Shown in pieces: positions 45,371 through 54,784 of a stretch of 64,000 nt of DNA. Where the stretch lies: the NCBI RefSeq assembly GCF_965216485.1, contig NZ_OZ244162.1:2728001-2792000 (forward strand), read 5' to 3'. The translations under genes and the position numbers were made by a program. Within the stretch, counting starts at the first letter, position 1. Each line of letters starts with the position of its first letter. The notes under the pieces are model-generated. The model had not been told where the DNA came from. It saw nothing but the letters and a program-made list of their open reading frames with translations, and ran no database searches. The stretch comes from Algiphilus sp965216485 (GTDB taxonomy: Bacteria > Pseudomonadota > Gammaproteobacteria > Nevskiales > Nevskiaceae).

Positions 45371-46213
45371 ATGCGCCGCATGACCATTCCCCGGCACATA
45401 CGCCTGCCTGTCATCGCACTCCTTCTGCTGTGCGGGGCGAGCACGATCGCGAATGCCGAAAAGGAAACCACCCCAGCGGAGAACACGGCCGCCAACGAGC
45501 GGGGACGCGCCATTGCCGAGGAGGCCTGGGCGCGCGGCAACGGCTTCGGCAGCCTGCGCGCCGTGGTCGAGATGACGATCATCACCCGCAGTGGTCAGCA
45601 GGCCAGCCGCCGGCTCGAGATCGCCCTGCTGGAAGGCGAAGGCGAAGCCAGCAAGGCCCTGACGCGCGTGGAGGCGCCACGGGATGTGGCGGGTACCGCC
45701 CTGCTCACGCACACCAGTGTTGCCGGCGACCAGCAGCAATGGCTGTACCTGCCCGCGGCCTCGCGTACCCGCCGCATCAGCAGCGAGAATCGCAGCGGTT
45801 CCTTCATGGGGAGCGAGTTCAGTTTCGACGACTTCGGCGCCCAGCCGCCTTCGCGCTACACCTTCGCCTATCTGCGCGAAGAGGCGCTCGAGGGTACGCC
45901 CTGCCATGTCATTGAGCGCCATCCGCGTTCCGGTCGACAGGGCTACGAGATCGCCTGGCTGGACAAGGAGCGTCTGCTGCTGCAGCGGGTGGAGTACTAC
46001 GACGCCAACGGCGACATGACACGCGTGTTGAGCGTCAACGGCTACGAGCGCTACAAAGGTGCCGACGGGGAAAGCTATTGGCGCGCCAGCACACTGCGCA
46101 TGGACAACGCGCGTACCGACGCCGCCTCGGTACTGCGCTGGGAAGGCATTGAACTGGGCGCCGGTCTGGACGCGCGCGACTTCGAAGTCGCCGCCCTGTC
46201 ACGGCGGCGCTGA
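45371..46213 (+). CDS. LolA-like periplasmic protein (outer-membrane lipoprotein-sorting type)
   Basis: A 280-residue protein with a signal peptide (LPVIALLLLCGASTIANA) and a LolA/LolB-like beta fold domain (VEMTIITRSGQQASRRLEIA, WLYLPAASRTRRISSEN, GSFMGSEFSFDDF). These proteins are regularly coded with RND transporters and probably carry lipid across the periplasm. Its stop overlaps the transporter start (TGATG). GAGGA precedes the ATG at 45371; a Met four codons in is also possible. Confidence 0.85.
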   Translation: MRRMTIPRHIRLPVIALLLLCGASTIANAEKETTPAENTAANERGRAIAEEAWARGNGFGSLRAVVEMTIITRSGQQASRRLEIALLEGEGEASKALTRVEAPRDVAGTALLTHTSVAGDQQQWLYLPAASRTRRISSENRSGSFMGSEFSFDDFGAQPPSRYTFAYLREEALEGTPCHVIERHPRSGRQGYEIAWLDKERLLLQRVEYYDANGDMTRVLSVNGYERYKGADGESYWRASTLRMDNARTDAASVLRWEGIELGAGLDARDFEVAALSRRR

Positions 46214-48495
46214 TGCTGCAATCGGCACGCGAAGGCCTCATCGCCTGGCGCGGTGTGTGCGCCGCCGTTGCCGTGGTCGTGTCCTTACTGGCCAGCGCCG
46301 GCATGGTGCATTTGTCTTTCACCACTGACTATCGCGCCTTCTTCTCCGAGGACAACCCAGACCTCAAGCAGCTCGAGTTCATCGAGGACAACTTCGCGCG
46401 CGCCGAGACCCTGGTCATCACGCTTGCACCGCAAGACGGTGCGGTCTTCAGTGCCGACACGCTGGAAGCGGTGCGCTGGCTTTCCGATCACGCGCTCCGC
46501 CTGCCCTACGCCAAGGGCGTGTCCTCGATCACCGAATACTACCCGGCGCGCGGCCGAGAAGGGGAACTGGTGGTACAGCCCCTCATCCCCGACCGGCCGC
46601 TGAGCGCAGCCGAACGCGAGGCGCTGCGCGCGGAGGCCCTGGCCGACGCGCGCATCACCGGCATCATGCTGGCGCGCGACGGCGACGTGACCGGAATCAT
46701 TGCCCACTTCGAGCTGCCGCATCAGACCCCCGAAAAGGAGATCCAGGAGGTTGCCGATGCCACGCGCGACCTGATGGCGCGCTTCGCGCAGCAGGACTTC
46801 TCCGAGGGCATCACGACGCATCTGGCCGGCGTGATGATGCTCAACGATGCCATGTCCGACACGCTGCTCGGGGAAGCGCGTTCGCTCTATCCGATCGCCT
46901 TCGTGGTGATGTTCCTGCTGCTCGGACTGCTGCTGCGCTCCATTACCGCCACCGCGGCCACCATCGCGGTCATCCTGATGAGCGCGGGCACGACCATGGG
47001 CGCGGCAGGCTGGCTCGGCATCACCTTGACGTCACCGTCGCTGACTGCAGGCCTCGTCGTCATGACGCTGGCCGTGGCGGATTGCGTGCACATGCTCTCG
47101 ACCATCGGCCTGCGCGCGGTGCAATGCGATACGCCACGCACCGCCATGCTGCACAGCCTGCGCGTCAATTTCCTGCCCATTCTTTTGACCAGCATCACCA
47201 CCTCCATCGGCTTTCTCGGCCTGAATCTGAGCGACTCCCCGCCCTATCGCGACCTGGGCAATCTGGTTGCCATCGGCGTCATGGCCGCCTTCGCCTACAG
47301 CCTGCTTTTTCTGCCGTGGTGGACCCTCACCTTCCCGGTGCGCCGGCCGCCGGTCACCAAGGGCGTACAACAGGCATTGGTCCGACTGGCCGACGGCGTC
47401 ATTCGCTGGCGCCGGCCGCTGCTCGCCGGCGGTCTGGTGGTGGTGGTCGTCGCCATCGCCGCCATTCCGCAGAATCGCTTTGGCGACGATTACGTGCAGT
47501 TCTTCGAAGAGGACCACCCATTTCGCGTCGCCACCGAGTTCACCAACGAAGAACTGACCGGCATGCAGTACGTCGAGTATGTCTTCGACGCCGGAGGCGA
47601 CGGACAGGCGCTGGAACCGGCCTTTCTGCGCGATTTGGACACCTACGCGGAATGGCTTCGGCAGCAGCCGGAAGTGCGCAAGGTCAGTTCGATCATCGGG
47701 GTGCTCGAATCCCTGCACCGCGCGATGAACGACGGTGACCCCGCCTTCGAGCGCCTGCCGGATACCCGCCAGGAAGCCGCGCAGTATTTGCTGCTCTACG
47801 AACTCTCCCTACCCAGCGGCGTGGATGTCACCCACCTGGTCAACATCCACAAGTCGGCGGCGCGCATGAGCGTGCAGCTGGATACCATTAGTTCGGAAGC
47901 CATCCGCCAGTTCGACCAGCGCGCGCTGGCCTGGCAGAAGGCCCATCTCGATGCCGCCGAGGTCACCCGCGGCGCCGGCGTGTCGATCATGTTCGCGCAC
48001 ATCGCCCGACGCAATTTCGTATCCATGCTGTGGGGCACGGGCATCGCCTTCGTGGTGATCAGCCTCATGCTGCTGGCCGCCTTCCGCAGTCCGCGACTGG
48101 CGCTGATCAGCATGGCGCCCAATCTGCTGCCGGCCATCATTGGCTTCGGTGTCTGGGGGCTGACCATCGGCCAGGTCGGGCTCAGCCTGGCGGTGGTCGG
48201 ATCACTCACGCTGGGCATCATCGTCGATGACACCCTGCATCTGCTGAACCGCTATGCGCGCGCCCGACGCGAGGGTGCCGGCCCGGAAGACGCCATCCGC
48301 GAGGCCTTGTCGCAGGTCGGTCTGGCACTCGGCATTACCTCCCTGGTGCTGTTCACTGGCTTCGCGCTGTTCACAACCTCCGGCTTCCTGCTCACGGTGC
48401 ACTTCGGCGCGCTCACGGCCATCGTGATCGCGGCCGCGCTGCTGGCGGATTTTCTGCTCCTGCCTCCCTTGCTGCTGTGGCTCGATCGACGCTAG
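46213..48495 (+). CDS. RND/MMPL family transporter
   Basis: A 760-residue inner-membrane transporter with a duplicated fold: one TM helix, a periplasmic loop, five TMs, then the same again. The sterol-sensing-like blocks are LVVMTLAVADCVHMLSTIGL and LGIIVDDTLHLLNRYARARR, both with the Asp residues used for proton coupling. It is of the MMPL/HpnN type, which moves hydrophobic lipids rather than drugs. It is fused by overlaps to the LolA-like gene before and the predicted outer-membrane protein after it. Confidence 0.9.
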   Translation: MLQSAREGLIAWRGVCAAVAVVVSLLASAGMVHLSFTTDYRAFFSEDNPDLKQLEFIEDNFARAETLVITLAPQDGAVFSADTLEAVRWLSDHALRLPYAKGVSSITEYYPARGREGELVVQPLIPDRPLSAAEREALRAEALADARITGIMLARDGDVTGIIAHFELPHQTPEKEIQEVADATRDLMARFAQQDFSEGITTHLAGVMMLNDAMSDTLLGEARSLYPIAFVVMFLLLGLLLRSITATAATIAVILMSAGTTMGAAGWLGITLTSPSLTAGLVVMTLAVADCVHMLSTIGLRAVQCDTPRTAMLHSLRVNFLPILLTSITTSIGFLGLNLSDSPPYRDLGNLVAIGVMAAFAYSLLFLPWWTLTFPVRRPPVTKGVQQALVRLADGVIRWRRPLLAGGLVVVVVAIAAIPQNRFGDDYVQFFEEDHPFRVATEFTNEELTGMQYVEYVFDAGGDGQALEPAFLRDLDTYAEWLRQQPEVRKVSSIIGVLESLHRAMNDGDPAFERLPDTRQEAAQYLLLYELSLPSGVDVTHLVNIHKSAARMSVQLDTISSEAIRQFDQRALAWQKAHLDAAEVTRGAGVSIMFAHIARRNFVSMLWGTGIAFVVISLMLLAAFRSPRLALISMAPNLLPAIIGFGVWGLTIGQVGLSLAVVGSLTLGIIVDDTLHLLNRYARARREGAGPEDAIREALSQVGLALGITSLVLFTGFALFTTSGFLLTVHFGALTAIVIAAALLADFLLLPPLLLWLDRR

Positions 48496-49826
48496 CGCAG
48501 GGCCTGAGCCTGCTGCTCGGCCTGTTCGGCGGCATCGGCGTGGCCGCCGCGCAGACCGAGTGGCGCGGGGTGATGGAACTGGAGGGCCGCTATTTCCGCG
48601 TCGACGAAGGCCGCGGGCTGACTGGCTCCGTCGCCGGGCTGCTGGACATCTACCAGCCCACCGGCGACCGCGATCTCAGCCTGATCGCGGAGCTGTTCTA
48701 CCGCGAAGACGCGGACGACCCGCGCCGCAGCCACGGCGACATCCGTCAGGCCTATCTACAGGCACTGGGACGCGAGTTCGAACTCTATGCCGGCTGGCGG
48801 CGCATCTTCTGGGGCGTGACCGAGGCGCGCTCGCTGGTCGACACCATCAATCAGACCGACCTGGTCGAGGACATCGACGGCGGCGCCAAGCTCGGTCAGC
48901 CCCTGGTGCAACTGCGCTGGCTGGCGCCGCTAGGCACGGTCGACGGCTTTCTGCTGGCGGGTACCCGTGCGCGCACCTTTCCCGGGCAGGATGGCTTTCC
49001 GCGCATCCCCTTCCCGATTGCACGCCGGGCCGAACGCTTCCCGAATGGCGAGCAGCAACGGCTGGACTATGCCCTGCGCTGGCAGTTTCGTGCGCCGGGT
49101 CTGGATCTGGGCCTGTCGTGGTTCGACGGTACCGCACGCGACCCGGATTTCCTGCCCTGCCTGGCCGAAGGCAGTGACTTCCCCAATACCGACAATGGAC
49201 CGAACTGCAATCTGCAGGACGCCATGCCCGAGCAGCCGCTGCCCGGCGCCCTGGTCGACCTCTTGCAACTGCTGCGACTGGCGCCGAGCGATGCGGAGGT
49301 GGAGGCAGATACCCGGCAGAAGGTAATGGACAACCTGGTGCTGGTCCCCGACTACCCGCGCGAACGGCGGGCGGGCCTAGACCTGCAGTATCTGCGGGGC
49401 GGGCTGGCGCTCCGGCTGGAAGCACTCCTGCGCGAACGCGATGGCAACTGGAGTCAGGCGGCCGTGGCGGGCGCGGAGTACACCCTGCCTGGCTTCTTCG
49501 GTACCGGCTGGGATGTCAGCGCACTCTTCGAGTATCTCTACGACGCACGCGACAACGACGTCTTCGCGCAGCGCTTCGCCGACGATCTCTTCTTCGGCAC
49601 GCGGATGAGCTTGAATGACCTGGCCGGCAGTGTCGTGCTGGCCGGCGTCATCGTCGAACCCGACTTCGGCAACCGCCTGTTCTCGGTGGAAGCGAGCCGC
49701 CGTCTCTGGGGTGACTGGCGCCTGACCGCCGATGTGCGCGTCTTCTCGGATCTACCCGATGATCCGCTGGTGGATCTGATCGACGGCCAGGACCGCGTCC
49801 GCCTGCTGCTGCAGCGCTTCTTCTGA
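48477..49826 (+). CDS. Predicted outer-membrane beta-barrel protein
   Basis: A 449-residue protein with a signal peptide (LAQGLSLLLGLFGGIGVAAAQ) and alternating beta strands ending in aromatics, closing with LLLQRFF (terminal Phe, as in many barrels). The start is a GTG at 48477, inside the transporter gene (19-base overlap), so translation is coupled. With the LolA-like protein and RND pump it forms a three-part envelope system. I do not recognise a named family with certainty. Confidence 0.75.
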   Translation: MARSTLAQGLSLLLGLFGGIGVAAAQTEWRGVMELEGRYFRVDEGRGLTGSVAGLLDIYQPTGDRDLSLIAELFYREDADDPRRSHGDIRQAYLQALGREFELYAGWRRIFWGVTEARSLVDTINQTDLVEDIDGGAKLGQPLVQLRWLAPLGTVDGFLLAGTRARTFPGQDGFPRIPFPIARRAERFPNGEQQRLDYALRWQFRAPGLDLGLSWFDGTARDPDFLPCLAEGSDFPNTDNGPNCNLQDAMPEQPLPGALVDLLQLLRLAPSDAEVEADTRQKVMDNLVLVPDYPRERRAGLDLQYLRGGLALRLEALLRERDGNWSQAAVAGAEYTLPGFFGTGWDVSALFEYLYDARDNDVFAQRFADDLFFGTRMSLNDLAGSVVLAGVIVEPDFGNRLFSVEASRRLWGDWRLTADVRVFSDLPDDPLVDLIDGQDRVRLLLQRFF

Positions 49827-49846
49827 ACAGGGCCTGTCAACAGGCG

Positions 49847-50191
49847 CTAGCTGGCGTCGGCAGCGCCGTCGCCTTCGCCGTCCTTACCCACCGTGACCTC
49901 GGGCAACCGCGGCGGCGAGTCCAGGCAGACGATGCGCTTGTCGCCGTCCTCCGCGCTGATGGTCTCGGCATAGGGAGGATAGGCGCGATCCTGAGGGATT
50001 CCCGGAATCTGCAGGGCACTAGCCGAGCGCGGAACGGTAATGTCCTCCACGTTCTCCAGTGCGCCTACCGTCTCCGCCGCCTGATAGGGGTGTTCCCCCA
50101 TGCAATGCGCCCGCGGCCCACAGGCAGCAAGGGCCGCACAGGTGGCGCTCAGGGCAAGGAGGCGACAGGCAACAGCAGTGGGAAAGGACAT
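49847..50191 (-). CDS. Short lipoprotein at the bamC position
   Basis: The 114-residue protein has a lipoprotein signal (LLALSATCAALAACGP, lipidated Cys). The mature part starts with an unstructured stretch (ENVEDITVPRSASALQIPGI) that recalls the N-terminal arm of BamC, which contacts BamD. E. coli BamC is about 344 residues; the two C-terminal domains are absent here. Its ATG overlaps the dapA stop (TAATG), and E. coli also has dapA-bamC. Homology is inferred from place and motif only. Confidence 0.6.
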   Translation of the reverse strand: MSFPTAVACRLLALSATCAALAACGPRAHCMGEHPYQAAETVGALENVEDITVPRSASALQIPGIPQDRAYPPYAETISAEDGDKRIVCLDSPPRLPEVTVGKDGEGDGAADAS

Positions 50192-51072
50192 TATTGGACG
50201 GCTCCGACGGTGCGCAGTGCGGCGCGCACGCGGTCGTGGTGGGTTTCGGACAGCGGGACCAGCGGCAGACGGATGCCGCCGCCAATGCGGCCCATGGCGT
50301 GCAGCGCCCACTTCACCGGGATGGGATTGGGTTCCACGAACAGCAATTGATGCAGCTCAGCCATCTCGGCGTCAGCCGCGCGCGCCTTCGCCTCATCGCC
50401 CGCGACCGCCGCATTGCACATCCGCGCCATGATTTCGGGTACGACATTGGCAACCACCGAGATATCGCCGTGGAAGCCAGCCAGGATGGCGTCACAGGCG
50501 GTCGGGTCGTCGCCGGAATAGAGCGCGAAGTCGCCGGGCAGCCCGAGCTCGACCAGGGCCCGAATGCGGTCATGGTCGGCCAGCGCCTCCTTCAGCCCGA
50601 TGACGTTGGGGAGTTCGGCCAGCCGCTGCACGGTTGCCGGCTGCATGTCGCAGCCTGTGCGCCCCGGCACGTTATAAAGGATCTGCGGGATATCCACGGC
50701 TTCCGCCACTGCGCGGAAGTGCCGATACAACCCTTCCTGTGGCGGCTTGTTGTAGTAGGGCGTGACCAGCAGAGCGGCATCGGCACCGGCATCGGCCGCG
50801 CTCTGCGTGAGCTCGATGGCTTCGGAAGTGGCGTTGGCCCCGGTGCCGGCGATGACGGGAATGCGCCCATCGGCAGCCTCCACCGTCTTGCGGATCACGG
50901 CGATATGTTCTTCCGTGTTGAGCGTGGCCGACTCTCCCGTGGTTCCCATGGAGACAATGGCCGCGGTCCCCGATGCAATGTGCCACTGCACGAGCGCAGC
51001 GAGCGCGTCGAACTGCACCTCACCATTGGAGTCCATGGGCGTGGCGAGCGCCACGATGCTGCCGGTAATCAT
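50191..51072 (-). CDS. dapA: 4-hydroxy-tetrahydrodipicolinate synthase
   Basis: A 293-residue lysine/diaminopimelate pathway enzyme that condenses pyruvate with aspartate semialdehyde. The start is MITGSIVALATPMDSNGEV; GTTGESATL, LLVTPYYNKPPQEGL, LYNVPGRTGCDM (Tyr) and IGLKEA (Schiff-base Lys) are present. The frame upstream of the ATG at 51072 has no support. The gene is divergent from gcvR, as in E. coli. Confidence 0.95.
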   Translation of the reverse strand: MITGSIVALATPMDSNGEVQFDALAALVQWHIASGTAAIVSMGTTGESATLNTEEHIAVIRKTVEAADGRIPVIAGTGANATSEAIELTQSAADAGADAALLVTPYYNKPPQEGLYRHFRAVAEAVDIPQILYNVPGRTGCDMQPATVQRLAELPNVIGLKEALADHDRIRALVELGLPGDFALYSGDDPTACDAILAGFHGDISVVANVVPEIMARMCNAAVAGDEAKARAADAEMAELHQLLFVEPNPIPVKWALHAMGRIGGGIRLPLVPLSETHHDRVRAALRTVGAVQ

Positions 51073-51189
51073 GCGAGCGGTTCCGTTGCCTGCTTCAAGC
51101 GGCGTGCATGATAGCAAGGGGCCTCGCCACCGCGTGCGCATGCCGTTGAGGAAGGCTTACACTTCGGCCTCGTTTCCGATGCACAGCTT

Positions 51190-51729
51190 ATGAGCACCGC
51201 CGATAACCTGCTCTCCATCTCGGTTCTGGCCCCGTCCCGACCACGAATCACCCTGGATCTCTTCCGGGCCGTGCGCGAGCGCGGTTGCGAGATCGAGGAT
51301 TGCCGGCTGGCGCCGGCGGGCGATCATATTGGTGCCAGCCTGGTCGCCTCGGGCAGCTGGGCGGCGCTGGGTAAGCTGGAAACGGCGCTGCCCAATATCG
51401 CGCAGAAATTCGACATGCAGGTGCAATTCGCGCGTTGTGGCGAACGCCAGGCGGTACCGGATTACCGGCCCTATGCGGTGGAGGTGTTCGCGCCTCAGCA
51501 CGCCGATCTCATCGTCCACCTGCTCGAATTCTTCGCCGGTCAGGATGTGGACGTACCCGAGGTGATGTCGCAGAAGTACGCCTCGCAGCACACCGGCGCA
51601 AGCATGTGCAGCGTGCACATGGTGGTGCATGTGCCGGTCAGCCAGCATCCGCAGGCCCTGCGCGAATCCTTCATGGATCTGTGCGACGACCTCAACGCGG
51701 ACGGCTTGCTCGATCCGATCAAGACCTGA
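51190..51729 (+). CDS. gcvR: Glycine cleavage system regulator GcvR-like
   Basis: A 179-residue protein with two ACT-type domains (VLAPSRPRITLDLFRAVRER and AVEVFAPQHADLIVHLLEFF). GcvR in E. coli blocks GcvA to repress glycine cleavage genes. The gene pair gcvR-bcp and the divergent dapA are the standard neighbours, which supports the name. Confidence 0.85.
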   Translation: MSTADNLLSISVLAPSRPRITLDLFRAVRERGCEIEDCRLAPAGDHIGASLVASGSWAALGKLETALPNIAQKFDMQVQFARCGERQAVPDYRPYAVEVFAPQHADLIVHLLEFFAGQDVDVPEVMSQKYASQHTGASMCSVHMVVHVPVSQHPQALRESFMDLCDDLNADGLLDPIKT

Positions 51730-51882
51730 TTCCAACACCCGCCTCAATGTCGCATTCTTTCGGTTTGATCACGTGGGAGCGCCTTCGGGCATGATCAAGG
51801 CGCGGGTCAAAGCCGAGGGCCGTCCCGAAATGCTCCGGCGCGTGTATCACTCATCCATCGTACCCAGAGGAAGCTAGCCCCA

Positions 51883-52350
51883 ATGACCGTATCCGTTGGT
51901 GACATGATCCCCGACCTGGAACTGGCCGCAACCGGCGACGAAGCGCAGATCCGTCTGCGCGATCTCATTGGCCAGAAGGTCGTGCTGTACTTCTACCCGA
52001 AGGACAACACCCCCGGCTGCACGCAGGAAGGGCAGGATTTCGCCGCCTTGGAAGACGAATTCCGCGCCCATGGCGCGCGCATCCTCGGGATCTCGCGCGA
52101 TACGGTGCGCAAGCACGAGAATTTCCGCAGCAAGTACGGCTTCGGCTTCACGCTGCTCGCCGACGTGGACGAAGCGGCCTGCGGCGCTTTCGACGTCATT
52201 CGCGAGAAGAATATGTACGGCAAGAAGGTGCGCGGCATCGAACGCAGCACCTTCCTGTTCGACAGCGAAGGTCGCCTTGCGCGGGAGTGGCGCAAGACCA
52301 AGGTCGACGGCCACGCCGCCGAGGTCCTGAAGGCTGTCAAGGCGCTTTAG
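51883..52350 (+). CDS. bcp: Thioredoxin-dependent peroxiredoxin (BCP type)
   Basis: A 155-residue peroxiredoxin. The peroxidatic Cys46 is in YPKDNTPGCTQEGQDF, with the usual Thr-x2-Cys site. E. coli Bcp has its resolving Cys five residues later; here the residue is Gln51, so this is either a one-Cys enzyme or uses a distant Cys (in ACGAF). CAGAGGAAG lies a few bases before the ATG. It reduces peroxides with thioredoxin in the cytoplasm. Confidence 0.92.
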   Translation: MTVSVGDMIPDLELAATGDEAQIRLRDLIGQKVVLYFYPKDNTPGCTQEGQDFAALEDEFRAHGARILGISRDTVRKHENFRSKYGFGFTLLADVDEAACGAFDVIREKNMYGKKVRGIERSTFLFDSEGRLAREWRKTKVDGHAAEVLKAVKAL

Positions 52351-52401
52351 GCCGAAAGCCACCGAGGCGCACTCTCCCACCGCTTGCCTTCCGAGATCTC
52401 C

Positions 52402-53844
52402 ATGACCGATCAACGGATCTTCGTGCTCGACACGAATGTGCTGATGCACGATCCCAGCGCGCTGTATCGCTTCGAGGAACACGACATCTACATCCCGATG
52501 GTCGTGCTCGAAGAGCTCGATGCGGCCAAGAAGGGCACCAGCGAGGTCTCGCGCAACGCGCGTCAGGTGTCGCGCATGCTGGACGAGATCGTCAGCGAGG
52601 CCGGGCGCGCCCAGATCGCCGACGGCCTGCCGCTGACCGGGGATCGCCCGCGCAGCCTGCAGGCAACCACTGCTGCGCCCACACCCAATGGCGAGGCCTC
52701 GCGGCTCGGTCGCATCTTCTTCCAGACCCGGCCGGCGGCGACCGCACTCCCGGACCTGCTTCCCGGCAACAAGCCGGACAACAGCATCCTCGTCTGCGCC
52801 CTCAGCCTGGCCAATGAGCAGCCCGATGCCTCGGTCACGCTTGTTTCCAAAGACATCAACCTCCGCATCAAGGCCGCCGTCGTCGGCATCCACGCCGAGG
52901 ACTACTACAACGACCAGGTCCTGGAGGACGTCGATCTCCTGCACTCCGGTCACTGCCCGCTACCGGATGATTTCTGGACGTCGCATGGCGACGCCATGGA
53001 AAGCTGGCAGGACAGCCAGGGCCGCGCGCACTACAGCCTGCAAGGCCCCATGGTGGCGGAATGGGCGCCGAATCAATTCGTCTATCTGCCCGACCCCGAG
53101 GACGAGGGTACGGGTCTGGAGCTGCGGGTCGACCGCATCACCGGCGACAGCGCCGAGCTGTCCGTCGTGGAGGATTACCGTGAGGGCAAGCGCGGCGTCT
53201 GGGGCGTCCATGCCAAGAACCGCGAACAGAATTTCGCCCTCAACCTGCTGCTCGACCCCGATATCGACTTTGTCACCCTGCTCGGCGCCGCCGGCACCGG
53301 CAAGACTCTGCTGACCCTGGCGGCAGGCCTGGCCCAGACGCTGGACGAAGCGCGCTACCGCGAGATCATCATGACCCGCGTGACCGTGCCGCTGGGCGAG
53401 GACATCGGCTTCCTGCCGGGCACCGAGGAAGAAAAGATGACGCCCTGGATGGGCGCGCTGATGGACAACCTGGAAGTGCTGACCCACGGCGGCGACAGCG
53501 AGTGGGAGCGCGCAGCCACCAATGAGCTGCTGGCCAAGCGCATCAAGATCCGCAGTCTGAATTTCATGCGCGGGCGCACCTTCTTCAACCGCTTCATCAT
53601 CATCGACGAAGCGCAGAACCTGACCTCGAAGCAGATGCGGACGATGATCACGCGTTGTGGTCCCGGCACGAAGATGGTCTGTCTCGGCAATCTGGCGCAG
53701 ATCGATACGCCCTATCTGTCGGAAACCACCTCGGGTCTGACCTATGTGGTCGATCGCTTCGGCGGCTGGCCGCATGGCGGCCACATCACGCTGGCGCGCG
53801 GCGAACGCTCACGCCTCGCCGCTTTTGCCTCCGAGGTGCTCTAG
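52402..53844 (+). CDS. PIN-PhoH family ATPase
   Basis: A 480-residue protein with an N-terminal PIN ribonuclease domain (FVLDTNVLMHDP, MVVLEELDAAKKG) and a C-terminal PhoH ATPase (Walker A GAAGTGKTLLTL, Walker B FIIIDEAQN). PhoH2-type proteins couple RNA unwinding and cleavage. It lies five bases from the convergent epmA stop. The TTG-started frame at 52384 is not preferred. Confidence 0.9.
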   Translation: MTDQRIFVLDTNVLMHDPSALYRFEEHDIYIPMVVLEELDAAKKGTSEVSRNARQVSRMLDEIVSEAGRAQIADGLPLTGDRPRSLQATTAAPTPNGEASRLGRIFFQTRPAATALPDLLPGNKPDNSILVCALSLANEQPDASVTLVSKDINLRIKAAVVGIHAEDYYNDQVLEDVDLLHSGHCPLPDDFWTSHGDAMESWQDSQGRAHYSLQGPMVAEWAPNQFVYLPDPEDEGTGLELRVDRITGDSAELSVVEDYREGKRGVWGVHAKNREQNFALNLLLDPDIDFVTLLGAAGTGKTLLTLAAGLAQTLDEARYREIIMTRVTVPLGEDIGFLPGTEEEKMTPWMGALMDNLEVLTHGGDSEWERAATNELLAKRIKIRSLNFMRGRTFFNRFIIIDEAQNLTSKQMRTMITRCGPGTKMVCLGNLAQIDTPYLSETTSGLTYVVDRFGGWPHGGHITLARGERSRLAAFASEVL

Positions 53845-53848
53845 CGCG

Positions 53849-54784
53849 CTAGGGCCGCGGTTGCACCAGGTCGAGGCTTGGCTGGCCGGTCAAGCGCATC
53901 AGAAGACGGTCCACCCCCAAAGCCACGCCGGCGCAGTCGGGCAGACCGGCACTCCACCGCGCCACATCCAGGGACTCGGCGCCAGAGGGTGAGGCCGTGC
54001 CGGCGATCACATCGAGTGTCCGCGCTTCCCGACAGCCGTTGGCCAGTTCCAGCCCGGCCCAGAACACCTCAAACCGCTGCGCCCAACGCGGGTCCTCATC
54101 ATCGGGCGCCGCCAGCGGACTGTCGCTGGCCGGGAAGTGGGTGAGCACCACCGGCCCATCCGCCCCCAGCGCCGGCTGTACGCACAGACTCATGAGCAGG
54201 TCCAGCCAGCTCGCCGCGGGCAGGCTCTCTGGCTGCGCGTCTTTCGGTGCGATGCCGTGCTGGACTGCCGCTGCGTGCAGCTCCGTGGCCGACGCCAGCG
54301 GGTGCACCCCGCAGTGCGCGATGAAGGCCTGCTCGTAGCGCAGCCACTGCGCGTCATCCGCGGCGGGGCCACCGCACGCCGCCATCAGCTCCAGCACCTC
54401 CTGAGCGAGTGCCTGCATGCTCGCATGCAGGCGGTACCACTCGCACAGCAGAAATTCCTCGGCGTGATGCCGGCCCGATTCTCCGGCGCGAAAGGCGTGG
54501 CTGAGCTGGTAGATGTCGCCGCTGCCGGCGGCCAGCAAAGGCTTCAGGTAGCGCTCGGGAGACGGCAACAGCCAGCCGCCATCACAGGCCAGGGGGCGAA
54601 TGTGGACTTCCGGCACCACCGCCTGCGCGCGCAGCGGTGTATCCACCTCCAGCACGTCACGGGCAGCGAAAAAGGCGCGGATATCGCTGAGCAGGCGGGC
54701 ACGGCGTGCGAGCCGCTGCCGCAGCGGCAGGCTTTCGTGCAAGGGGGCCGGCTGGGCGTCATCCCCGGGCCGGCGCGGGCTCAT
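53849..54784 (-). CDS. epmA: EF-P (R)-beta-lysine ligase
   Basis: A 311-residue class II lysyl-tRNA-synthetase paralogue that lacks the anticodon-binding domain. It attaches (R)-beta-lysine to EF-P. Class II motifs appear as PLRAQAVVPEVHI, SPERYLKPLLAAG and YQLSHAFRAGESGRHHAEEF, and ending in GVALGVDRLLM. Its ATG overlaps the efp stop (ATGA), so substrate and modifying enzyme are translated together. Confidence 0.93.
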   Translation of the reverse strand: MSPRRPGDDAQPAPLHESLPLRQRLARRARLLSDIRAFFAARDVLEVDTPLRAQAVVPEVHIRPLACDGGWLLPSPERYLKPLLAAGSGDIYQLSHAFRAGESGRHHAEEFLLCEWYRLHASMQALAQEVLELMAACGGPAADDAQWLRYEQAFIAHCGVHPLASATELHAAAVQHGIAPKDAQPESLPAASWLDLLMSLCVQPALGADGPVVLTHFPASDSPLAAPDDEDPRWAQRFEVFWAGLELANGCREARTLDVIAGTASPSGAESLDVARWSAGLPDCAGVALGVDRLLMRLTGQPSLDLVQPRP

